From Anisakis pegreffii (Eukaryota > Nematoda > Chromadorea > Rhabditida > Anisakidae): a stretch of 64,000 nucleotides of DNA. Both the position numbers and the translations under genes were made by a program. Position 1 is the stretch's first letter, and the number at the start of each line of letters is the position of its first letter. The stretch spans positions 1 to 64,000 of the forward strand of contig JAPYMA010000072.1 of NCBI GenBank assembly GCA_035041965.1, written 5' to 3'. Below are positions 11,271-31,500 of the stretch, piece after piece. Under the pieces are notes generated by a model. That model searched no databases. It worked only from the letters and a program-made list of their open reading frames with translations, and was not told where the DNA came from.

Positions 11271-12503
11271 AACATATTTTCGAACAATAATTCATGCGAG
11301 TTCATTTAGCACAAATATGAATTTGAGTGAATGCATTCTGCTCATTTACACAAACGATCATAAATGTGTTTAAAACGAAGCGAATATTCGATGAAAAACG
11401 CCTGTTAAACCGTTAGACCTCCTGAGAGATCACCAACATTCAAGCAACTCCACCGAAGTACTCAAAACTGAACTTCTTTAGATTATCCAGCGCGAAACGA
11501 ATTTCGCCTCAATTCCGTTGGTAAGTTTGCACACTTTCAGCACTAATTATATCAATAAAAGAAGTAAGAACACTTTACCATCAGCTAATTTTGTTTCATT
11601 TGCAGCAAATATTTCCTTTTTTAAAAAATATAATGACTCATAATCACGTTAATGAGCAGATTTTATGCTATTGTTTACATCATCTGATAATGAAGCAACT
11701 AACGGGTACTATGCGCTACAGCATCTGCTTTCAAATTATTTGAGATCGACATTATTCAATTGGATGTTTCTTTGCATGAAAATATGTTATTTAATGGGAT
11801 TTCGTCTCCATTAATATACTTGGCAGTGAAGCAGTTTTGTGGAATGAACAGGCTGGATGAGGGCATTTTCGTGTGCGCGAATTGGATTTCGTTCTCAAAT
11901 TGCCGGTGTTGCTCCCAAGTGGCATCACACAAAAATTGAAAACTGCACATACATTTGTGCTACAAATTCGGCTTGCTCAACGTCGATCAAAATGGAGTGC
12001 AGTATCTCTTGCCGGTTTTTGAAATTCCCATGAGGCTCTGAAACGATTCATTTCCTATTTCTGTGTTGAATTTATCGCTTATATTATCGAGTCAATGCCT
12101 GAAGATTAGATCTTGCACTGTGAGGAAAATTGAAAATTCACACAAATTTCACGCCTTAAAAACAACCTTTACGGCAACGCCTCATATGCAGTTTCCACTT
12201 CCGACCTCTTTCATCCAATAAATTTCCATCCACCTCTGGTTCCTTACATGTGTGATTCCACAATCAAATTTTCTTTATTTTCCTTATTATGTGGTAAGAC
12301 GTCGAACGATTTCCTTAAGGGTCGCTAGACATACTTCATTTGGAGTTGTTTCAAATTTTCTTTTTAACTTTAATTTCCACGGTTCATTCACACACAAGTA
12401 CTATCATGTTCATGCATTCATAAGAACTGTCTGTCTATGATACTGTGCATTTCTGCTGCTTCAATACGCTCATGCATTATGCATTTCTGCTTTTATTCAG
12501 GTG

Positions 12504-12555
12504 AAAATTCATTGATTCATATCTCTTTCAAATGAGATATGAATCAACGAATTTT
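12504..12555. repeat. 22-bp inverted repeat, one mismatch, 8-nt loop
   Basis: Arms at 12504-12525 and 12534-12555 are complementary except for one base (ATTCATTGATTC against the complement of GAATCAACGAAT). The loop is TTTCAAAT. Confidence 0.9.
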
Positions 12556-15500
12556 ATGCTTGAACCATCGAACCGCGATTTATATCTTCAAAAACTGTGC
12601 GAAATGAATTCAGACTGGAACTGGACCTGAACGCGCTGGACTTGTCGGTCATTGCTGTCCTGAGTAAAGAATTAAACAACTGATTACCTGTTCGACAAAT
12701 GATATCATAAATGTTCTGGTGATCCTCTGATCACCTCAATCTATGAATTAGTGCTGTCAAGCGGGAAGAAATCTCTAGCTCCTTGGTTAGAACATCTCTA
12801 ATGTGAATCATTTGTTCTAGTGAGCTTATTCATTCGTTGATGGTACTGGTTTCGCTTGGAAATTAGTTCCTACGGCATTGTTAGTGATCACTACAAAATG
12901 AAAGTTTCATGCAGAACTACATGATGTGGAGATAATTCAGAAAGACTTCATTTGTTTTGTGGACTCCGAAACTCGACAAGTGGATATCGCCAAAAGATCA
13001 CTTAAGGATTTCTTTAGAATATTTCAAAAACATTTCAGTGCAACGTTATTTCGTCTAATCGTAACAATTCATTTCATTTATGCCGGTTTCTTCAGCGAAA
13101 TGCGAGAGAGCATTTCTAATGCATTGAAAAAGCTTGACCGGTTTGGTTTGGCAGCGTTCGATTTCTCGTAAATCATGAGAATGTTTAACGTTATGGAAAT
13201 TGTTCCGCGGTCGCTTGCAGAAAACTGCTAATTGCAGTAGCAATACTCATAACCAGACCATATTTACGACTGCACAGTTTTTGCTCTCTATCTGAATTAA
13301 TGATTTGCACATTTTCCTATTTCGTTTCGCAAGTTTAGCTTCCATTCCAACTAGTGATGGCATCCAAGCGAAATTTCAGTTCAGTCGAAATCCATACGAA
13401 TTAACTTGTCAACATTCCGAAGTGCGGCATTTCGACCAGCTTCAAAATTCTTCGATTGTAATCCAAATCTCAAAATTTCGAGCTGAAATATGCTGGATTT
13501 TAGCTGACCAATTTTCGGCCAGTTACCATCATTAATTGCAACACATCTGCTGTGTTCATATTCTGCTATTTGTGAGTTCGCTCGTTGCATTTGTTTACTA
13601 GCTTATTGTTACACACTTCCTGTTCGCGGCTATCTATTCTTGTGATGAATTGCGACGATTCCCATTTTTCTTCATTCGCACTGCGGAAACATTTTAATTG
13701 ATTCCATTTTACTCCGACGCCCACTGGAAGATCTTTCGCATTGTTCATTTGAATCCCATTCTCACACTGTGAATTTGCCGCTTTCCTGGAACAAGGCATT
13801 AGAGAGCAGTTCCCAACCCTATGAGAGTAATTTGTTTTGTTCACACAAGGATTTTTCTCCGACTTAACAATCAGCCAAATTTTCAATTGCATTAAGAGAT
13901 TGTTCTGAACTCAAAATTGAAAATGGACTATTACCAATAACATCAAAGAAACTTTTATGATTATTGCACTCTGGCAGTTTGATTTTTGAGAAATTGTCCT
14001 TATGAAGCATGATTATGATGATACGCGTAAAGGAAACTGAAATTTCAAAAGGATTGCTGAATGTAATTTATATGTTTACTGATAATAAATATTTTATACA
14101 ATTCTCACGATGTAACTGTGTTTGATCAATACTTTTGCTTGCAGTCAACATTTATGAGGCGATGACAGGGATGTTTATGTTGAAAATCCCTCGTTTTGTT
14201 CACTCGAGTGATCGAAGTCTACCAGCTATCGCTGATGCATGATAGATCTCAAATCACTCCGGATTTAGAAATATGTATCAGATAACATTTTAGAAGATTT
14301 CATCTTCTTCAGAATGAACTCATCAATTTCTGGTTGTAATGATCCTCATGTTGGGTCTGGGAAGTGACAAGAGCCGCTGCCTTTAAACTGATCGAACGTC
14401 TCGAAGGCTCATCAAACTGACAAATTTTCTTTGATACCACACAAGATTTGTGTTTAAATGCGATTGAACAATGTGAAACTGCCAACGAACGATAAGGATA
14501 TGATGTGAGATGAAAAGGTGAATGAAGAAGCTTGTTAGGTTGGAGCCAGAAAACAAAATAACAACCGTTTCAGTTGTACGATTGAGCAAGAACCTTTCAA
14601 GTTCTTGCTGGTAACATGAGCCGAACAGATAATGTTTTCAATACTTGCCTTTGATATGCTCAACTCGGTTTGCTATTGACTCCAGTCAGTACTTCGCAAC
14701 CAATAGAAAACATCGACCGATCAGTTTCATTGTTGCTGCTCAAATTACAATTCTTTAAATAACAATAATACAGTTTTTTGCCGTTCATTTCCTTCATTCA
14801 AAGTCATTCCATTCACTATTGTTGCAATTCCCCTGAAAAGTTGAAATTTCTTTTATCGAAGAAGGCAGAGAAAATTTCTCGTTTTAGAGCAATTTTTCTC
14901 TCTCCAAAGCAATTTTCTTCTCCACTTTGAATTTCACTGAAATTCCATTTATTTCTAGAAAGAATGAATCAATTATAAGCCTTCTCAAAATAAATGGAAG
15001 AAGGAGTTGCTTATCGAATTTACTCTTTTTTTCAAATTTTCTTGACAGCTGACTATAAATAGAGTATGTTTTGAGCGAATGAATCTGTGGAATTTGAGAA
15101 TGTTGAGATAAATTCATTGTCATTTATACTGAGTTCTCAGGCGATTTCCAAGTTGCAACTTTGATGAAATGAGACCTTGACTATAATTGAAAAGTATTGA
15201 ATGCAGAAATGAGGTTGAATTGAAGGAGTTCATTGGTTGGCTCACGGTTGCATTGAGTAGTAGTAATCGTAATCTTAAGTGATATTTGAATAAACTAGTA
15301 ATCTGCGCAATTGGCAAACATCCTTCTCTCGTAGCAACAACGTTCGTTGTATTTGAACAACCGTCACAAAACATTTTAACCTCTTATCCCGTATTGTTGC
15401 TAATCGTTCTGTCAAGTTTGCTCATCACTCAAAACCACTTTACTACTTGACTCTATTCCATTCATCTGCACCGAGTTGAGTATTATGCAACCATTTCAAA

Positions 15501-18500
15501 CTTAAGTAACTCCATCAATTTCAGAAAGTTGTGCAATTGCCGGTTGCAGGGCAATGAAATGACTCATTCCATTGCTGTCCTTGACGAAGGTTTTTACAAA
15601 CGTTTTCCTTTCTATCATTGTTTTCGATCATCAATGCTATTGATTTTATCAGTGATGTTACTAGTATCGTCATAATCAGTATCGAATTACTATCATATTT
15701 TTCCTTTGTTACTGTTATTATCACTGCTGGTTCATTATTATAGTTACCTTTCACGATAGTATTTTTATCTTCACTTGAACTAGTACCTCATTATTACTAG
15801 TACTTAAATGATCGCTTATTGGGTTGGCGGCGCAACAAAAAAGAAACTAGTCATTCGGGTTTCAGTAATTGCAGTGGTTCTTATGCTTTCTCAGTTCGTG
15901 TCCTAATTTGGCTTTATAGCAGAATGTCATCCCTCTCTCACATGATCCACTGAACGCAACAATGCCTCCGCATCTTTAACAATCCATTCCATATTGGTGG
16001 TGAACGAGAGGAATATCAAACAATTGGTCTAACGATCGATAAGTTTCTTATCAAGAATTCGTCGATGTTTTTAATGGAATCACTTTCTTATGATGATAAA
16101 CCACACAGTTTCAAAGCAGTATTGAGCATTTATGAAGGAAATACAATGAGAAATCAATCAACAATGATTTGCCAAACCCTATATCTGCCCAAACGTTGTC
16201 GAATTCTCGACGAGAAGGGATTTTCCCCTGTGAAAGCCACTGAGTTAGTTGATAGTTTAACTGGTTCATAGAACACACTTCTTGTTCAGTATCGCAATTA
16301 CTTTATCCTCTCAGAGCATCAAAAAGAGGTTAGTCAGTCAACTTTGACTTAATTCTATTATGCGTATATGCATATAATTATTCATCCGTCTCAAGCAAAC
16401 GCATGCATCCCTTCGATTGACACAATCGTCAAAGTTGATCTTCGACCATTGAATGAGGATTGAGTATGCAAGTACCCAACATGTGAACGAACAATTAGAG
16501 TCGGCACGACTAAACTTATCGGAAACTGGACAATGAGAGATTCATTCGATCGTTAATGACACATGCCGAATATGGGCACTTTATACCGTCCAAGTAACCA
16601 ACCATTCACAAAGATTACGGAGCACAAGAAGATTATGAGTCTTAATGTCATTTGAAAGCTGTCGCTTGCAGCTGAGGTTCATCGCTATGGAAGATATTCG
16701 CGTGTTTAATACATTTATGGTCATCTTTATGCCCATATAAAATGTGTTCATGTTATGAATGTGGGATACATCTTACTGCTTCATAGCTGTTTCCTTATTC
16801 AGTTTTATCTGATTACTTTTCGCTTCATTCGTTCGTGATCCTAATTCGTTTGTGTAATCCGTTGGTTCCCCATTTGTCCTCCCACGATCAGCATGGTTTA
16901 ATGTCATTCTTTTTTGTAGTGAGAGGTAGCAGTTCATACTCGCATGCATGCATATATTTGACTAAACGAAAGAATATAAGCGGATGTGAAGGATATACGA
17001 AAACTATTAGTAATCTTTATCCGCAATCTTGCGTATCGATTTTTTGAGTGAAATCTAGTTTGAAATCTCATTTTGTATGCGCAACATTTTTAATGAGCAT
17101 GATGAGACGACGTGAAGCAACTGAGGATTTATCACTGCTTATTTGGTTATAGATGCATAAGCGTTAACGACTTCTCGCCATCACATACGCAAACATCCAT
17201 ACTAAATTGAACGTTCGAAGTTGCGCGATGTTCATCTTATTCATGATGAAATATTATGATGATCAGTTTAAATTATTTACGATGTTTAAATTGAATTTTC
17301 AATTTAGCTAATCGAATATGGTCACTTCAGGTCAATCTTCGACGAATTAGTTATGCACGTGGGATTGATGCATTACAGCTTTGTCATGGTCCACAGATAC
17401 TTTCATATCTATTTATAGTGTTTGCGGAGCTCAATAACCAACTAGGATGATTTCACGACCAATTCAATTCGAGAAACCTATTCGTTCATATGAATCAATT
17501 GTTCAATACGAGCGATTCTCGATTCACAAAGAAAGATCTATTCAAACACATTTTCCGGCCACCTTTTGTTATACGGCCATAAATAAAGAATACTAATCAG
17601 GAAGCTATTCAAATTCATTGATCTGAGTCCCATATGAAACGGTGATTAATGATGCTTCCACAACAATGATGCATTTGTTAAGCGTTCGTGACGTATCATG
17701 TTGCCTGGCAACTGCTTACGTTCTTCAGATTCCTAATTTAGAACACCAAAAATTAGCCACTCTCATGCAATACTCACTTGCTGCGATTCATTTCATCATA
17801 CGTACTCATTCGATCCACCTTTTTTTGTTACACATGTGGAATGGTAATTACTGTTATTCATGCTAATCAGTGAGTAGTTACATGCTATTCATCGAGCAGT
17901 CTGATTTTATGCACACAAATCTGTTGTGTCGAAAAACTTGCAATTCTAGAAAAAATTTCGAGATTTCAAAATGGGAAAGATGTATGAACGAATCGCTAAA
18001 ATCATCGAGATTGAAAGGAGTTGAAGCGATCACTTAACGCATGTTGTCATTGCATTGCCATTTTCTCGCTTTACTCATATCTATTTAATACACATTCTGA
18101 AAAAAAAACTGTGAAATACGCGGTATGAAGCAACTGAAAAACTGTGAAATAACCAACTCCAATAAATGGATGCGAAGTTTCAATTCGTGAATTTTCGGAA
18201 TGCTTCACATCGCAATTACTCTGTTCCCATGCACGCAAACTTTTATTATGTGTCGTTTATTAAGTATTCACCCTATCACATAAATGCTCTCTATCGCTTT
18301 CTTGTAAGGTGTGAAAACTGGTTAAAATTTCCGGAAAATCCAATATTTTCCTTATTCACCTCAATAACATCACTTTCTCTGGTTGATGAGAAGTGTGAAA
18401 AACACATTTGAATTGCAATTGCTTTCCGTCCGAAGGGAAGCAGCTGTATCGTCGCTCAAACAATTTGCTGCAATTGCTCTTTAATTATCCAATTCAAGTG

Positions 18501-18800
18501 GTCCTCCTCTTTACATTTTGTATGTATTGCACAGCAATAACACGCTCATGTCCACACTTAGTTACAATGTGTTTCGTTGTTGTTGCTTGAGGTTGATTTA
18601 TTGTTTCCACTGGCGATTTGTGTTCGTTGGAAGGCGATTTGTGGAATACGCAAAACTTGTTTTGATGTTATGGAATTTCTGGTTTGTAACGATCGCTAAG
18701 CACTATAATTGTCGTATTTATTTATTTATCTGATCAGCAGTTACCACTCAATTTGAGTTTATGCCTCTCTGTTATTATCATATCACATTACTTCGTGCTC
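12556..18800. other. No supported gene
   Basis: Several open frames of 60-108 codons occur on both strands, as expected by chance in AT-rich DNA. None has recognisable protein content together with flanking splice signals. Confidence 0.5.
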
Positions 18801-18929
18801 TGCTATGTTTCAATGCCATCCTGTGAAAAGATTGATGTTCGATGATTTGAAAACCGTTCAACATTGTAATGAAAGATATTTGTCAAATTTACGATCGCAA
18901 ATATACTGGAAAAGTGCACAGTCCAATGT

Positions 18930-19300
18930 GATACGATTACAAACGTTTTCCGTTCTCAATTATTCTCACGAATTGGTGTTACTTTCAAAGGACGTGAACA
19001 CTTCTTTCTGTCTTCTCGCCAACGAAATTGACCTGTCCTATGCAAGATATTATATTCTTTTGTTAGATAATAATCGAGAAGGAAAATTCTCGCTTATTTC
19101 GTCGATTTCTCCATGTTTGTCTCCGTCGTAAATCTGCACAGTACTTGTTGCTGAGAAGAGTAAACAGTTCTATTGATAAATATTATGAGAAAGTTATTGC
19201 GATGATTGCTAAAAATACCAAAGTTTCCTTCTATCCAGTATCCGTCACATCTATCACAAACCATTTCCGTTTCCAATCGTTCTCATGAGTTGGTGTCACT
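18930..19300. repeat. Diverged direct repeat pair (about 18930-18985 and 19245-19300)
   Basis: Both blocks share, in order, ACAAAC, CGTTTTCCGTT or CATTTCCGTTT, then TCGTTCTCATGAGTTGGTGT or TTATTCTCACGAATTGGTGT. By eye about three-quarters identity over 55 bases. The first copy lies in a 108-codon plus-strand frame (18805-19131), but the second copy is not open in register, so coding is not supported. Confidence 0.55.
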
Positions 19301-20965
19301 GCTACCATTTGGGTATATGATTGCATGTTTTAATTAATTTTTCCCATTCAAAGCTGCTACCTGCTGATCCTGGTTGTGCGCATTGTGTTCCGTGCATTGT
19401 TCCGATCGACTTTATTAGTTTTGTTTGCTGGTCCGATGAATTTATATTATTGTTGTGTTCGAAATACGAATGCTTTGCTTCATTGAACAAATTCTAAAAG
19501 CCTTTCAAACACCATAAATAATTCCGGTTTATTTTCAACTAATCGAAACAAAATCTATCTGCGCAAATAATTGTTATCTCATTTTGCTAATGCCTCACAA
19601 TTCAACCAACGAACGAGCACTCGCAAAATATTTACTGCGTTTGATCCAATTAGGTCAATAAGCACTGTTCAATCACATGAATGCACACGATTAGATAGTC
19701 GTTCGAACACAAATTGAACCTCATCAGGTTCGTGCTCAACTCTGACTTACAATCAGCATGATCTTGGCCTCAGATTCTCAAATTGTTTTCAAGTACCAAT
19801 TATCAGGGCTAATGTGCTTCTCAATGCACAGCTTGTTATCTGCTATGCATGGCGTTTCATTAATTTTATGATTCGCTCGTGTTGCATCCGAAATCGATTT
19901 TGAGAATGAATATAATTGTCAAAAGTGTTTCGTTTTAGTCATAATCGAGTGAATGACGCAAATTGAAGTATTTGAACCTTATTGAGATCGTGTATGCGTA
20001 TATTACTAATAGAGGATCTTCATACGACCATTCTCGTTGCTTCAGGTCATCGATCGAGCAATATTTTGGTGGGTTTTCATTGAATACATAAGCATTTTGA
20101 TGGGGTAGTAGCCACGGGATTTTCGATACTACTCGCTTAATAATTAGCCACAATGTCTCCGAATCTGTTGATCTGTCAATAAAAGATGTGCATTTTTGAG
20201 TAAAATCGCCCTATTCTCAGTAAAACATCCCCTTTTGTTTCTTTTATTATAGAAACTGACCTTCAGCTAATTTATCTCCCCAACACAAAAAAAACATACT
20301 TTTGCTGCATTGTGAACCACCAAGGTCGCTGCACAAACCAATGGTGTATTGTTGTATTGTGCAAACGAAAAAAAAAAGAGATCGTCGTTGGCTAATTGCT
20401 CGCAAATGATGGCAATAAAACGCGTTAGATAATCGGAAATACATATCAATTTTGGAGTAAACGAATTCATTTCAATGTGATCCATCCATAAAAAGAATGT
20501 TTTTTTTTTGGTTTTGAAAGTTTTTGAATGGTACGTGATTTATTAAAGTGATGGATCGTAATGTGTGTCGTTCAACTTTGAAAATTTTTATAGTTGCGTA
20601 AACATTATGTAAACAATTGCATAGAACTGACACTGATTCAGAGCAGTTTCGAATACAGCTCGATTCGAGTTTCGTCGAACCAGTATATAAGCTGTACGAT
20701 TTGAGTGGTTGATACCAGCTCGTGATAACGAAAGCTTTCGGTTGAAGAGCAGAGACCTTTTTAAGTGAATTGCACTTCCTCTTGCAGCGTTAAGTGTTTT
20801 ATCTGGTCTTAAGCAATCTTCTCCTGAAGAAGTGAAGATGTTCCGTGTTCCCAAACGAAAATACCTTCAACTGAAAAGTGCATCTTTTTGATTGCTCGTC
20901 GCTACTGGATGAAGTATATTGTGATCTTCAGATACACCATCGTATGAGATGATCATACCAGACGG

Positions 20966-26671
<5,706 letters not shown>

Positions 26672-28579
26672 TAGGAATCAACTGAATTCTGTTCAACGTT
26701 CTGTTAGGAATCGAATCTGAAACATCGAATGGAAATTGTATTAACGATGTTCATTCAACATTCTCATTTCACTTCGTTCAAATTCACTTAATTGTCATTG
26801 TTGAACCATCCAAAACGCCGTCCATCATCATACATCGAATAATTTGTTTTCTGTGTAAAACAAATGAAGTTGTTATTCATATTGTTAATGTGCACGTTCT
26901 TATTGAATACATATTGAGTTGTGACTAATAATTCCTTTCTGCGATAATTCATCATTAAAGCATCAATTCGCGATCAATACGAACATAAAGTCGCATTCCA
27001 TCGAAATTACTCCTGTTTGTGAAGGCTGATCAAAGTCGCTCTGGATGAAACACTCTCATGCAAGAATCAATAGGAGATATCGGGGTTTATGGGAACATAG
27101 ATCCCGAAAACATGCTTCCCGAGGAATATCAACAAAAAAGATCGGAAGTTATCATTGGAGAGTCAACCGCTGACTTGAAATACCGTTGTTCAACCGTTAT
27201 TGGGTTACATCATCGTAAACGTTGTTTTCTGTTCTCGTAGTATGATAAGATGTGTTTTTGTTATTGTTTGATCAGTGCAATCAACGCTTTCCAATTCAAA
27301 ACACTGCCCTTTCATATGTGACTTCATTGACATAACTGGTCATAATTTTGATTTCAATGACGGAATTCATTGCTAAATACACCGTAACAACTTTCTTCAT
27401 AATTTTATCATTCCACTCATAATGGACTGGGTATTTTTCTCAAGAAATCAGCATATTACATGCATGAAAATTATCAGACAACATTTGACTGGCTTCTGAA
27501 AAGGCGTTCCATGAGCTCCGCTGAAATGAATGAACCTCACACCGAAAAAGAATCATCCGTTATTGTATCATTTTCTATCGCTTCCCCTCCCCTCTCCCAC
27601 CTTAATCCTTATATCCATTCAACCTTTTTTTTCGAAATGGACCAATTTTGGAATCGTACAACCGACCAATAGGAATCAGTTAATAGTATTTGCTAAATGT
27701 ATTTCCCAACTACAAATCCTTGTAAATGTCGCCAAATGAACCAAAATTAAATAAATTCATTCGACTCGAACGCGTTTGCATACAATTGCACTGAAGATTT
27801 TATTAATGCGATAACGTTCTCTCATTGCACCGTAATTAATCAGAACATCTGAGGCCACTCAAACGGACAAACAAAACGTTTTCACACTTAACCAAACACT
27901 ATCAAAGAGATCGAAACCATTTTTATTTCGGGATGAAATAACATAAGATGAACATTTTCGCATGCCCAACAAACGCTTAATAATGATTACATTAAAAATA
28001 AAACGGACGAAGTTAATTGCAAGCACATTGGTTACTGAAAACTATCAAAATAAAACGATCCATGCACAAATCTCATAAACTGGGCAAAAATCTCAAAAAA
28101 TCTCATACCAATACTTCCATTCTCTTTTCCACAAAAATTCACTTCATGTCAATGAGAGCACTTCATATTCACCATCAACACATCAACATTGCTATTAAAA
28201 GCAATTCTACTAATTATCAGCAACCATAAGTAGCCATAGCACAAATTAATGATTACGAATCATTTTGGTTTGCACATTTAAATTTGTCTACGAGAAATTT
28301 CCAAGTTGACAGCCTACAACGCCTTATATTAAAGCTTTTCAATCGCCTCCTCACGTGCTCTTAGCCTCGATAGACTGATGACGTTTACGAAATTAACAAA
28401 ACCAATACAAAGAAAATACACTAAATTAAGTTCATGAACCTCAAAATATTGTCTCTCAGATTATAATGGAACCTCTACTCCATACGATCAATGAGAATAA
28501 GACAAACAACGTGATCACAACAAAATAAGATGAATCAACGGGTGGTGTGAAGTGAATGAACAATGAGGTCGCTTATTGA
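26672..28579. other. Convergent intergenic region
   Basis: This lies between the stop codons of the plus-strand RCC1-BTB gene and the minus-strand WDR70 gene. It should hold both 3' UTRs. Weak polyadenylation candidates are AATAAA at 27750-27755 (plus) and TTTATT at 27922-27927 (AATAAA on the minus strand). Both are several hundred bases or more from the stops, so assignment is uncertain. No other gene was seen. Confidence 0.4.
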
Positions 28580-31500
28580 TCACAAGTTTTTGGGTATTTT
28601 GTAAAGCGGTTGCAACTCATTGTCCGGCTCTTCTTCTTCAGGTGCTGTCGTTTTCTCTTGGAATATTGCAACTGGCTGGTTTTTCAGGTACGCCTTCGTA
28701 ACGTAGTACGGATGCTTCTCAGCCTGAAACGTATCATTTGAGGCCTCATACGATCATGAATTTTCTCATCAGTTACTCATATTATCAACATGAGAATCAG
28801 AACTAGAATATCAAACAACTAGGTGATTCTGTTCATACAACGCTCTAGTTCTCTCTACATCTCAATTCAACATCAACAGAAAGCGAACCTCTTCTGCATG
28901 TCGTAGAATAGCTGCGCGTACATCCGTATCTTTGAGGAAGTCTCGATTTCTCTTCGTACCAACTTGTTTCGCGATATACGAATGCAACGTACCACCAGAT
29001 GCCGCTACTCGTCCACCACAACCTAAAAATTACTCACGATCAATAATAACGCGTAATTTTACAATTGGAAATGAATCAACCTCCTTGCCTCCACATAATT
29101 CAGAATGCTTCGAAGTTCAAAAAAACAGCAACAATGCTAATGGCAGTACAACAACAACAACTTACTTGGACCACTCATTGGCATATCGGCTGGTTTACGG
29201 AATTCCGGTCTCAGTTTGTTGTCTTGCATTCGGAGATATTTCCTCAATCGCCATGCAGTTACTTCTTTCTCTTCGCCTTCCTCACCACGTGGTTGGAACA
29301 TCTCCAGTGTTAACGCTATAAATCGCACACAGTCATCGGAGGAAAACATCAACTACATCCGCTTATTTACTTAAGCACTTCTTACTAATCACAACCCTTA
29401 AAGCGAACATGTCTCCTTGAATCACCGTATATAACTTTAAATACCATTTTCACTAAATGCAGTTCTACACCCGTCATACCTAATATTTATTAAACAACGT
29501 CAACTACGGAATTTCCTAAAATGGAAACTACGAATCGTTTTGAATAGATATCATTTCCATGATCTCTACAGCTATAATTTGAGAGACTGCATCTGATCTT
29601 AACAAAATACACCAGTACCACCAGACATCCCAAGCGATGGAAGAGACCAATAAGGGATGAACTAACGTGACAGAAGCATCTCCTCGCGCACAACCTCCTG
29701 TTGTCTCTGCCGCCGCATCGGACGTTTGACACACTCCAACGCACCGCGAACACTGTTTGCTGGATCGTAGTAAAGCCGTACTGTACCGTCACTCAATGCT
29801 ACTAGCATCTGATTGATTTTTGCATGCCATACCATACGAATGCAACTCTGAAATCAGCAAACATACTCTTTATCAATTGAACAAACTGATCAATCGATAA
29901 CATCCATACCCAAATTTTCAAAAATTTTACATCACTGAAAACATTTTTGTAAAAACACAATCAAAATGAAACAAAAGACTCAAATGCGAACAATTTTCGG
30001 GAATTTGATGCGATAGACTAATTCGAAATTGCTCGCGTCAAAAAACATCACTGATCCATCGATTTTCTCCTCTGGATTTGTTGATGTGCACGTGTAGACG
30101 ACTTCACCGTGTGGTGAGAAACCACACTCCGTACTGAAATAATCATATGTTTCTTCATGAGGATCATATGAACAAGTCAAAAAAGAGAAAAGCATTAGGA
30201 AAGAATTTATTCGGAAGAAAAATCTGGGAGAGAAAACGCATTTGTCCAAAAAGAAGAACTGAAAAATTACTTCGGATAATCGCATTCGAGATTCTCCTTC
30301 ACAAGAATTGGCTGCTTGAATGATTTCAGTTCCCACAGCTTCAGCGTTCCATCCACTGAAAATTATATCTACAATTAGAATAATCGTCGTGAAAATGATC
30401 ATGTTTAGAATGTTTCATTTAAATTATAATTAGAATCAGAATCGAGACAGTTGTCTTGAGTTATATTTCTTTGGTACATGAAAACGATTTTCATAACGCT
30501 GTAGCTTACGCGATCTCGAAAGTAGTTGCTGTCCATTGGGCGAAAACTGGATGGATGTCACGGCACGAGTGTGAGCCTTCCTATTCATATAGGTTGTGTT
30601 CACCTGGAATTTGATCGAACATTTTTGATAGGTTGCTTGTGCCAGGCCATATTTACTAATCATGACATGATGATAGCCCGCCTCAGATCTTTTACCAGCT
30701 CATTTCCGTTCGAGCTTATCACATAATCGACAACTGAGCACATGTTTGGTAAACTCAGTTCGTATCAAATGACCTATTGCTTACATCTACAATAACTCAG
30801 AATCAATCATTATTTTGCTCTTTCTGGTATATGACATCAATCAGACATCACAAATAAATCAGATGATATAATTTCAAAAAAAAAAATAAATCACATACAT
30901 AAAGATGTCCATGTTTCCAGATCTGAATTGAGCCATCCTGACAGCCAGCTGCCACTAATTTACCATCTCTCGAATACGTACACGTCATTGGGATTGTCCT
31001 TTTACCACCTGCGTTCTTCGTTTTGATTACTTTCTGCTGCTTATTGATACATCGAGTAATTTCTTTGAAATCGTCCAACGACCAAATGCGTAATGTCCTC
31101 AAATAATTCCGGTCATTGAACCGAAATTTCAATACCATTTCAACTCGCAAAATATTTACACATGAAATTTCGTTACGTAAAATGGAGAATAAAAATAATG
31201 TGTTGAATACTTTTAGCATGAAAATGATCACTCTTAAATTCGCTGGTGGAGTCTATTCTCGTATGACCTCAATACTTTTGCTAAATTACACTAATTAGAG
31301 TGTTAAGGCTGATATCTCATGATTATTGATGTAAAAAGCTGATCAACTGTTTGACCAATTTCCAACAAGCTCAAAAGTGTCTGGTATGTTTCACATCAGA
31401 ATAAATTTCACCAAGTTATCAATGAACGAAGTGAACCCACACTAACACTGCATTGAGTTGAATACTTTAATGAGCTGAACAATCTTTCCAACATAAAATT

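Noticed and set aside
13566..13892. 108-codon minus-strand frame
   Set aside because: Length is within chance expectation for this base composition, with no splice context or recognised similarity.
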